Origin: Alloactinosynnema sp. L-07
GTDB lineage: Bacteria > Actinomycetota > Actinomycetes > Mycobacteriales > Pseudonocardiaceae
NCBI RefSeq assembly: GCF_900070365.1
Contig: NZ_LN850107.1
Span: forward strand, 2,356,001-2,420,000
Direction of reading: 5' to 3'
Length of the DNA: 64,000 bases
Shown: positions 58,386 to 64,000 of the stretch, piece after piece
How positions within the stretch are numbered: position 1 is the stretch's first letter
Layout: each line of letters begins with the position of its first letter
The notes under the pieces: generated by a model
Databases searched by the model: none
Told to the model about the DNA's origin: nothing
What the model saw: only the letters and a program-made list of their open reading frames with translations
Position numbers and translations under genes: made by a program

Positions 58386-58685
58386 TCAGGAGATTTCAAC
58401 CTCTTGCTCGGCGGGCTCTTCCGGCGCGCCGATGTACAGCACACCGAACACGTCCGGTTCGCGGAAGCAGATCTTGACGATCAGGTTCTCCCGCACCACG
58501 ACGAAGAACTCGCCGGACCGGGAGACGTCGTCGAGCACCTTGTACGAACGGAACACCGTGCCGTCGGCGACCGAGAACAGCGCCCGATACAGCGCGTTCT
58601 TCTCCGCCTGTCCCGCGTTCGCGGCCCATTTCTCGAGGCGGGAAAGCCCCAGATTGAGCTTAAGCCGCATTCGTTCCCGACTCAT
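58386..58685 (-). CDS. Small uncharacterised protein, possible toxin of a toxin-antitoxin pair
   Basis: A 99-residue protein: basic N-terminal helices (LKLNLGLSRLEKWAANAGQ), then a strand-rich region ending NLIVKICFREPDVFGVLYIG. The size, basic charge and strand order recall RelE/ParE-like toxins, but no decisive residues are visible. Its ATG lies 26 bases inside the upstream small gene, so the two are coupled. The toxin idea is a low-confidence inference. Confidence 0.6.
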   Translation of the reverse strand: MSRERMRLKLNLGLSRLEKWAANAGQAEKNALYRALFSVADGTVFRSYKVLDDVSRSGEFFVVVRENLIVKICFREPDVFGVLYIGAPEEPAEQEVEIS

Positions 58686-59001
58686 CGGCTCCAGCCTCCA
58701 GCATGGCGATCACATCGTTGATGTCGCGCGCGTCGCCTGCGGCCTCGACACGCGCCATGGCGATCTTGTAGTCCCGGGTGCGGGACATCCGGGCGGTCAT
58801 TTCCAGGCACTCCACGAAGTGGTGCACCGCGGCCCCGTCACCGGTGGCCTGCTTGTCGGCGAGCACCTCCCCGAGCCTGCGCAGCGCGTCGCGCCGACCC
58901 CGACTGGGCAGCCCATTCAACGCGATGGCGATCTTGTCGGCGAGCATCACATAATCGTCGCCGAATACCCCGGAACGCAGCGCGTTTGTCACTGAAGCCA
59001 T
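58660..59001 (-). CDS. Small uncharacterised protein, partner of the downstream gene
   Basis: A 113-residue, mostly helical protein beginning MASVTNALRSGVFGDDYVML. ATG 59001 has AGGGAG six bases upstream. The middle RRDALRRLGEVLADKQATGD and the acidic C terminus would suit a small regulatory or antitoxin-like protein. It overlaps the downstream small gene by 26 bases. No DNA-binding motif is clear. Confidence 0.6.
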   Translation of the reverse strand: MASVTNALRSGVFGDDYVMLADKIAIALNGLPSRGRRDALRRLGEVLADKQATGDGAAVHHFVECLEMTARMSRTRDYKIAMARVEAAGDARDINDVIAMLEAGADESGTNAA

Positions 59002-59370
59002 ATTCCGCTCCCTTCACCGCAATTGGGCGCATGGATCGCACCCCACTAGTCTGCGGGACCTCGGGATTGCGGTACCAGTGCCGGACACATTCACTGGCAG
59101 GGTTGCACCCATGATCGATCGCACACCGGCGCACCAGGTCGGCGTGACGGATTCATGAGCCGCCACGCCGACACCCTGGTGAAGTTTTCTGCCGCCGACC
59201 GGACCGGATGGGGGTTGTCCGGCCGGCGGCATGGTCGCCCGCGCACCGATGGCGTACGTCCGGCAGCGTGGGGGACACCGCCGGGAAACGTCCACCGGTC
59301 CTGATTCAGGAAGCGACACCCACCAAACGCTCACCACGCAGCGTTAGTTCCCACCGGCGAGTGTCCGTGC
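59002..59370. other. 369-base stretch without a recognised gene
   Basis: I see no convincing reading frame here. It holds the ribosome-binding site and presumably the promoter of the small gene ending at 59001. A GC-rich imperfect dyad around 59190-59235 (CCGCCGACCGGACCGG against CCGGCCGGCGGC) could be a terminator. Nothing else is evident. Confidence 0.5.
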
Positions 59371-59634
59371 TCACCTCAGCGCCGCGAGCGCTCGACGCAG
59401 CGACGCTTCCGCCGCGGCGAGGTCGCCGTCCTGGATCTCGCCGACGGCCTGGCGGACCCTGGCGACAGGACCGGTGAGTTGGCACGTCTGTCCGCAAGCG
59501 GCAGTCCACGCCAAGCCCGCGCGAAGCTCATCGACCACCCCGGACCGGCCGACGTCGGCGACCACCTTCGCCACCGACGCCCGCAACCGGGCTCCCAAGT
59601 CGACGACTGGCGTGGAACTTACGGCCGCGAGCAT
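59371..59634 (-). CDS. Small uncharacterised helical protein
   Basis: An 87-residue protein starting MLAAVSSTPVVDLGARLRAS, all helical, with two Cys in TAACGQTCQLTG and a C-terminal TPR-like helix AAAEASLRRALAAL. ATG 59634 has GGGAGGGGG upstream. It diverges from the AlkB gene across a 103-base region that contains the LexA-type box, so it may share that control. Function unknown. Confidence 0.6.
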   Translation of the reverse strand: MLAAVSSTPVVDLGARLRASVAKVVADVGRSGVVDELRAGLAWTAACGQTCQLTGPVARVRQAVGEIQDGDLAAAEASLRRALAALR

Positions 59635-59699
59635 CGTGCCCCCTCCCGATGGGTCGAGATGTCTGCCTGAAGTATCGCCTGTGGACAGCTCGCGCGCCT

Positions 59700-59716
59700 G
59701 TGAACACGTGTTCGAT
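59700..59716. promoter_or_regulatory. LexA-type SOS box upstream of alkB-like gene
   Basis: TGAACACGTGTTCGA centred at about 59708 contains GAAC, four bases, GTTC, the core of actinobacterial LexA boxes (TCGAAC-N4-GTTCGA), with one flank base off. It lies about 22 bases before the AlkB ATG, with a -10-like TAGGGT between. Confidence 0.7.
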
Positions 59717-59737
59717 AGTTCGGGTAGGGTCGCGGGT

Positions 59738-60355
59738 ATGGCATTGGCATTGCAGGGATCCTTGTGGGACGGACCGGACGCCGCCGGTCTCGCCCCGCTC
59801 TCCCGTGTACGCCGAGTCCATCTCACCGACGGCGCCTGGCTCGACGTCCTGCCCGGCTGGCTCCACGGCGCCGACGATCTGTTCCAGCGCCTGGTCGACA
59901 CGGTGCCATGGCGGGCGGAGCGGCGGGCGATGTACGACACGGTGGTCGACGTCCCTCGTCTCCTCTGTTTCTACGACGAAGACACCCGATTACCCGACCC
60001 CCGCCTCACCGAGGCCCTCGACGCGCTGAACGCCCACTACGAACCGGAGCACTTCGCCACCGCGGGCCTGTGCTTCTACCGTGACGGCCGAGACAGCGTC
60101 GCCTGGCATGGCGACACCATCGGCCGGGGCGCGCACGAGGACACGATGGTGGCGATCGTGTCGGTGGGCTCGCCCAGAGCGCTGCTGCTGCGACCGAGAT
60201 CGGGCGGCGCGGCAGTGCGACACGCGTTGGGGCACGGGGATCTGCTGGTCATGGGCGGGTCATGCCAGCGGACCTGGGAACACGCGGTGCCGAAGACCGC
60301 CCGACCGGTCGGGCCCAGAATCAGCATCCAGTTCCGTCCCCGCGGCGTGCGCTGA
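59738..60355 (+). CDS. alkB: AlkB-family 2-oxoglutarate/Fe(II) dioxygenase (alkylation repair)
   Basis: A 205-residue AlkB-like enzyme that oxidatively removes alkyl groups from nucleic acid bases. Iron ligands are His and Asp in SVAWHGDTIG and the distal His in RTWEHAVPK. The 2-oxoglutarate-binding Arg lies in PRISIQFRPRG. The FYRDGRDSVAWH block is typical. ATG 59738 has no clear ribosome-binding site and lies just after a -10-like element, suggesting a leaderless message. The LexA-type box upstream suggests DNA-damage control. Confidence 0.92.
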   Translation: MALALQGSLWDGPDAAGLAPLSRVRRVHLTDGAWLDVLPGWLHGADDLFQRLVDTVPWRAERRAMYDTVVDVPRLLCFYDEDTRLPDPRLTEALDALNAHYEPEHFATAGLCFYRDGRDSVAWHGDTIGRGAHEDTMVAIVSVGSPRALLLRPRSGGAAVRHALGHGDLLVMGGSCQRTWEHAVPKTARPVGPRISIQFRPRGVR

Positions 60356-60852
60356 GAATCGCCAGGTCAACACCGCGCCGAGGTCGTGCCCGCCAGTACA
60401 GGCCGCAGGGGCAGGCATGGATCGTCGGGAACCGAGCAACACGTTCGGGCCAGCCAACGCTGGGCAGGCCAGCGGGTCAGTCCTGGAATTGGGCTGGTCG
60501 CGGTGGCTTGGGTTGCGATGGGCCAAGCTAGAGCTGGACTGGGGGGCGTGCGTTGGGCCGGTGCTGAGACAAAGTGAGAACTGCCAGGGCCGGAACGTCG
60601 GCATGGCCTGATCTCGCCGGACGGGCAAGGGCGTGTCCTGTGGATCGCGGATAGCGCCCGCCATGATCCACAGGACATGCCCTAGACCTGGGACCGGTTG
60701 GGTTCCGGCTAGGACACGCCCGGACCGAGTTCGGGCCAGGCCGGGCTGGATCAAGGCCAGTAGGCCAGGCCGAGGCCCCCTGGCGATTGTCACTCCCACC
60801 CCGGGCCGCTATCTTGATATCGGATAACGACTACCGCATATCTGGAGCGCAC
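60356..60852. other. 497-base noncoding stretch
   Basis: No convincing gene. It is rich in GGGC/GGCC words and holds a long inverted repeat (60629-60682). Near its right end are TATCTTGATATC and GGATAACGAC (about 60811-60830), an AT-rich promoter-like region for the winged-helix gene at 60853. Confidence 0.6.
60629..60682. repeat. 18-bp inverted repeat in intergenic DNA
   Basis: GGGCGTGTCCTGTGGATC at 60629-60646 pairs with GATCCACAGGACATGCCC at 60665-60682 (17 of 18), with an 18-base loop. A partial third copy, AGGACACGCCC, lies at about 60712. It may be a terminator for alkB or a small dispersed element. Confidence 0.7.
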
Positions 60853-61140
60853 ATGGACGCGGGCGACGTGGGCAGGCTGATGTTCGGCAGGCCGAGCAGG
60901 CTGCGGCTCGCGCTGTGGATTCACTTGCATGCGGGGCCTCGGTTCTATCAGTCCGAGCCGCCGAAGACTGTGATCGCGCAGAGTGCGACTGGGATCGAGC
61001 TGACGCGGTTGGTGGATCTCGGCATGCTCACCGAGCATCGGGAGCCTGCCAATCGGCGGGTGTACTACGAGCGCACGCGGAGTCCGCTTTGGTCGATCAT
61101 CGTGGCGGCGGCGAAGGTCGTGGATCCCGTCGACAAGTGA
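60853..61140 (+). CDS. Small winged-helix DNA-binding protein
   Basis: A 95-residue ArsR/MarR-like winged-helix protein. RLRLALWIHLHAGPRFYQSE forms the first helices, TVIAQSATGIELTRLVDLGM the recognition region, and TEHREPANRRVYYERTRSPL the wing. The promoter region just upstream holds GATATC-type palindromic elements that could be its operator. It lies 62 bases upstream of a two-component regulator gene on the same strand. Regulatory target unknown. Confidence 0.75.
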   Translation: MDAGDVGRLMFGRPSRLRLALWIHLHAGPRFYQSEPPKTVIAQSATGIELTRLVDLGMLTEHREPANRRVYYERTRSPLWSIIVAAAKVVDPVDK

Positions 61141-61202
61141 CGCACAGGGAGCCCACAGGTTCGCCACAGCCGGGTGTCATGAGGCGGGCGCATCATGGAC
61201 CC

Positions 61203-61922
61203 ATGCATCGGCCTGAACTTCGGCGACCGGATGGGACGCCGGTCCGGGTGCTCGTCGTCGATGACGAGCCGACCCTGGCGGAATTGGTGACCCTCGCGCT
61301 GCGGTATGAGGGTTGGGACGCCCGCAGTGCGCTTGATGGGGCGACGGCGGTGCGGGTGGCGCGGGAGTTCCGGCCGGACGCCGTGGTGTTGGACGTCATG
61401 CTGCCTGACTTCGACGGGCTTGAGGTGCTGCGCAAACTGCGTGCCGAGACCGACACGCTTCCGGTCCTCTTCCTCACCGCCAAGGACTCCGTTGAGGACC
61501 GAATCGCCGGGCTGACCGCAGGCGGTGACGACTACGTGACCAAGCCGTTCAGCATCGAGGAGGTCGTTCTCCGCCTGCGTGCGCTCATGCGGCGGACTGG
61601 GGTCACCGAGGCGACCGCCGGGGCGAGTCTCGTCGTCGGCGATCTCACGCTCGATGAGGACACGCGCGAGGTCTTCCGCGGTGGGGACGAGATCAGCCTG
61701 ACGGCCACCGAGTTCGAGTTGCTCCGCTTCCTCATGCGCAATCCGCGCCGGGTCCTGAGCAAAACACAGATACTCGACCGGGTGTGGAACTACGACTTCG
61801 GCGGCCAAGCCAACATCGTCGAGCTCTACATCTCCTACCTGCGCAAGAAGGTCGACGCGGGCCGGGAACCGATGATCCACACGATGCGGGGCGCGGGATA
61901 TGTTCTCAAACCGGCGCGCTAA
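61203..61922 (+). CDS. OmpR-family response regulator
   Basis: A 239-residue response regulator. The receiver domain (about 14-125) has the acidic pair VVDDE, the phospho-acceptor Asp in AVVLDVMLPD, Thr in LFLTAKD and Lys in VTKPFS. The C-terminal winged-helix domain runs through LTATEFELLRFLMRNPRRVL to the RGAGYVLKP end. It overlaps the sensor kinase gene by 23 bases, so the pair is co-translated. Confidence 0.96.
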   Translation: MHRPELRRPDGTPVRVLVVDDEPTLAELVTLALRYEGWDARSALDGATAVRVAREFRPDAVVLDVMLPDFDGLEVLRKLRAETDTLPVLFLTAKDSVEDRIAGLTAGGDDYVTKPFSIEEVVLRLRALMRRTGVTEATAGASLVVGDLTLDEDTREVFRGGDEISLTATEFELLRFLMRNPRRVLSKTQILDRVWNYDFGGQANIVELYISYLRKKVDAGREPMIHTMRGAGYVLKPAR

Positions 61923-63345
61923 GACGCTGCGGACGCGGTTGATCGCCGAGCAAGTCGTGTTGCTCGCGATGGTCTGTCTGGTCATCGGCGTGGTAACTCT
62001 TGTTGTGCTGCGCGGATTCCTGGTCGACCAGTTGGACCGCCAATTGAGCGAAGCCAGTGACCGCGCGACCGGGCGGCAGGGACCGCCGCGTGGCGAGCCT
62101 CCGCTCGGTCGGGGCCAGGGCCCCATACCTGGGCAGGGCCCCGGAACCCTCAACGCGTGGATCAACGACGGCCAGGTCTCAGACACGCGGCTGCAGACCG
62201 TCCGGGGCGTCGAGGAGGAGATCCCCGAACGCTTCCATTCGATCCTGACCAATCTCCCTATCGGCTCGAAATATGACCGCGACCTGGGCGGTCTGGGGAC
62301 GTATCGCCTGGTGGCGACCCAGACGCAAGGCCCCGCGGACGTGATCATCACCGGTCTGCCGATGGAACAGGTGAACGACACCCTGTGGACCGTCGGCCTC
62401 GTCCTCGGCGCCGTCTCGTTGGTCGGGTTGACCATCACCGGCGCGGCAGGCGTGGTCATCGTCCGCCGCACGCTGCGGCCGCTCGACCGGATGGCGGCCA
62501 CCGCGCGCCGGGTCGCCGAGTTGCCGCTCGACCGCGGTGAGGTGGCGCTGTCGGAGCGGGTGCCGGAGGCCGACACCGACCCGGACACCGAGGTCGGCCA
62601 GGTGGGGTCGGCGCTCAACAAGATGCTCGGGCACGTGTCCGACGCGCTGGAGGCCCGCCATGCCAGTGAGACCCGGGTTCGGCAGTTCGTCGCCGACGCG
62701 AGCCATGAGCTGCGCACCCCGCTGGCCGCGATCCGCGGCTACGCCGAGCTGGTGCGCAGGCAGCCAGACGAGGTGCCGCCGCCGATCTCGCACGCGCTGT
62801 CGCGAGTGGAGTCCGAGGCGGGCCGGATGACCACGCTGGTCGAGGACCTGCTGCTGTTGGCCAGGCTCGACTCGGGCAGGCCGCTGCTCACCGAACCGGT
62901 CGACCTGTCCCGCCTGGTGGTCGACGCGGTCAGCGACGCGCGCGTCGCGGGCCCGGGTCACCAGTGGCGGCTGGATCTGCCCAGCGACCCGGTAGTGGTC
63001 ACAGGTGACGAACAGCGGCTGCACCAGGTCGTGGCGAACCTGCTGGCCAACGGCCGCACCCACACACCCCCGGGCACGACGGTCACCACCGGACTGGCGC
63101 GCGCCGACGGCCACGTCGAGCTGACGGTCACCGACGACGGTCCCGGCATCCCCGCCGACCTGCGCCCGGAGATCTTCGAGCGGTTCGCCCGCGGCGACGG
63201 CTCCCGGTCGCGGTCGGCGGGCGGGACGGGCCTCGGTCTGGCCATCGTCTCGGCGGTCCTGCACGCCCACGACGGCACGGTGACGGTGCTCAGCGAACCG
63301 GGGCGGACGCGATTCACGGTGTTGTTACCAGCGGTCCCCGCCTGA
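61900..63345 (+). CDS. Membrane sensor histidine kinase
   Basis: A 481-residue kinase. Transmembrane helix 1 is about residues 18-40 (VVLLAMVCLVIGVVTLVVL). An extracytoplasmic sensor region rich in Gly/Pro/Gln follows (about 60-160), then helix 2 (VGLVLGAVSLVGLTITGAAG). HAMP, HisKA (DASHELRTPLAAIRGY) and HATPase (NLLANGRTHTPPGT, DDGPGIP, GTGLGLAIV) come next. The Asn of the N box is kept. It forms a two-component system with the overlapping OmpR-type regulator. The stimulus is unknown. Confidence 0.95.
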   Translation: MFSNRRAKTLRTRLIAEQVVLLAMVCLVIGVVTLVVLRGFLVDQLDRQLSEASDRATGRQGPPRGEPPLGRGQGPIPGQGPGTLNAWINDGQVSDTRLQTVRGVEEEIPERFHSILTNLPIGSKYDRDLGGLGTYRLVATQTQGPADVIITGLPMEQVNDTLWTVGLVLGAVSLVGLTITGAAGVVIVRRTLRPLDRMAATARRVAELPLDRGEVALSERVPEADTDPDTEVGQVGSALNKMLGHVSDALEARHASETRVRQFVADASHELRTPLAAIRGYAELVRRQPDEVPPPISHALSRVESEAGRMTTLVEDLLLLARLDSGRPLLTEPVDLSRLVVDAVSDARVAGPGHQWRLDLPSDPVVVTGDEQRLHQVVANLLANGRTHTPPGTTVTTGLARADGHVELTVTDDGPGIPADLRPEIFERFARGDGSRSRSAGGTGLGLAIVSAVLHAHDGTVTVLSEPGRTRFTVLLPAVPA

Positions 63346-63428
63346 GGGACTTTTGACCTGGGACACCCGAGCGGGGCACGCGTAGGCTGCCCTCCACCGA
63401 GATCCGGAATCCACTGGGAGGGCAGGCC

Positions 63429-63485
63429 GTGCGAGTGGCTGACCGGCCAATCGCCGCTCTTCGAGGCGGTGGCCACGATCGCTGA
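63429..63485 (+). other. Short reading frame with a good ribosome-binding site before the STAS gene
   Basis: GTG 63429 is preceded by GGGAGGG at about nine bases and opens an 18-codon frame that ends inside the STAS gene. It is not in frame with it. It may be a leader peptide that couples translation, or a sign of a frameshift at the 5' end of the STAS gene. Confidence 0.35.
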
Positions 63486-63804
63486 CCTGAACCCGGTGCC
63501 GGAGTCGGACTCCCCAGTCGGCATACCGCGGCAGGGCGCACGCATCTCGGGACACGCGGACCTGACGAACCGGCCGGACTTCGAGGAGTTCCTGGTCGCG
63601 CTGTGCCGCCAAGCCGAGGGCGACGTCCACCTCGACCTCGCCGAACTGGACTTCATCGACATCTCGGGCGTGATCACCCTGGTCCGGGTCGCCGGGTCGC
63701 TGACCGACGGCAGGCACCTGGTGCTGCACAACCCTCCCCCGGCCATGCGGCGCATCCTCGACCTGCTCGGCCCCACCGCCGACCAGGGTGTCCTGGTCGA
63801 CTAG
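63469..63804 (+). CDS. STAS-domain protein (anti-sigma factor antagonist-like)
   Basis: A 111-residue STAS protein: RQGARISGHADLTNRPDFEE, VHLDLAELDFIDISGVITLV (with the Ser that is phosphorylated in SpoIIAA-type antagonists) and HLVLHNPPPAMRRILDLLG. GTG 63469 has no ribosome-binding site of its own; the good site upstream serves a different frame. The frame stays open upstream without ATG or GTG for at least 13 codons (LTGQSPLFEA). It probably takes part in sigma-factor partner switching; no anti-sigma gene is adjacent. Confidence 0.82.
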   Translation: MATIADLNPVPESDSPVGIPRQGARISGHADLTNRPDFEEFLVALCRQAEGDVHLDLAELDFIDISGVITLVRVAGSLTDGRHLVLHNPPPAMRRILDLLGPTADQGVLVD

Positions 63805-63809
63805 CAGCA

Positions 63810-64000
63810 TTAGCGGCCGAGGATCGCGCGCACCTCGGCGTCGTCGACCTGGGTGAAGTTCTCGTACCAGTAGCCCACCGCGTAGAACCGCCGCGGCGTC
63901 AGCGGACACACCACCTCGTCGACGATCAGCCGCAGGTCGGCCACCACGTCGGCGGGGGCCACCGGGGCCGCGACGACCACCCGGCCCGCTCCCATCCGCC
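63810..64000 (-). CDS. Phosphoribosyltransferase-family protein, C-terminal end
   Basis: This gene runs off the window. The visible 63 codons encode the end of a predicted phosphoribosyltransferase of the mycobacterial dienelactone/PRTase-associated type: GRVVVAAPVAPADVVADL, DEVVCPLTPRRFYAVGYWYE and FTQVDDAEVRAILGR. The frame is still open at the window edge, and the ATG at 63995 is in frame but is probably internal. The PRPP-binding motif would lie outside. Confidence 0.8.
   Translation of the reverse strand, partial: RMGAGRVVVAAPVAPADVVADLRLIVDEVVCPLTPRRFYAVGYWYENFTQVDDAEVRAILGR

Overview
The window is very GC-rich, almost fully coding DNA with heavy use of GTG starts and ATGA stop/start overlaps. 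It carries NRPS genes, a class II lanthipeptide locus, CsoR/CopA copper genes and mycothiol-type DinB proteins. This points to a filamentous actinomycete. Pseudonocardiales is my guess, but no 16S or marker gene is present to prove it.

Bases 1-37043 form one large nonribosomal peptide gene cluster in several transcription units. (i) A 5'-truncated A-PCP module and a C-A-PCP-C-A-PCP-TE protein (first A predicted serine), whose thioesterase has Cys in place of the usual nucleophilic Ser, followed by a short XRE/NB-ARC regulator. (ii) A PhzF-like gene diverging from a tightly coupled ten-gene tailoring operon (10045-19215): DRE-TIM aldolase/synthase-like, haem-oxygenase-like diiron protein, class IV aminotransferase, permuted ATP-grasp, MenC/NSAR-type enolase, RraA-like, M81 (MlrC-like), nitroreductase, RidA, and a methyltransferase with the iron ligands of MppJ-type alpha-keto acid C-methyltransferases. 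(iii) After a decayed HxlR/tautomerase pair, a minus-strand operon (34593 to 20314): C-A-PCP NRPS (predicted Gly), diaminobutyrate transaminase, carbamoyltransferase, MFS exporter, LanB-like protein 2, stand-alone A domain, Thr/Ser dehydratase-like enzyme, free PCP, LanB-like protein 1, and an ACT-only relative of the aspartokinase regulatory domain. (iv) Diverging from it, MbtH, SbnA and SbnB, which make 2,3-diaminopropionate.

Taken together, the cluster probably builds a small peptide from Ser, Gly, diaminopropionate and/or diaminobutyrate (possibly carbamoylated) and a beta-methylated amino acid. Two LanB-type, presumably aminoacyl-tRNA-dependent, proteins are encoded around a free carrier protein and A domain. 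I do not recognise this combination from a characterised pathway, and it is the strongest candidate for an undescribed system.

Bases 37126-46158 hold a DinB protein, two LuxR-type orphan regulators, a LanM synthetase with a roughly 220-residue low-complexity insertion that includes six 17-residue tandem repeats, a 75-residue precursor peptide, and a large LuxR-family ATPase regulator.

Bases 46193-64000 look like ordinary chromosome: an ArsR-SRPBCC fusion, a TRM11-like methyltransferase with a universal stress protein and a hydrolase, a copper-resistance block with two near-identical CsoR genes, a ZIP transporter, a second unfused SRPBCC/ArsR pair, assorted small hypothetical genes, an AlkB gene with a LexA-type box, an OmpR-type two-component system, a STAS protein and the end of a phosphoribosyltransferase. 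No rRNA, tRNA, CRISPR array or insertion sequence was seen.
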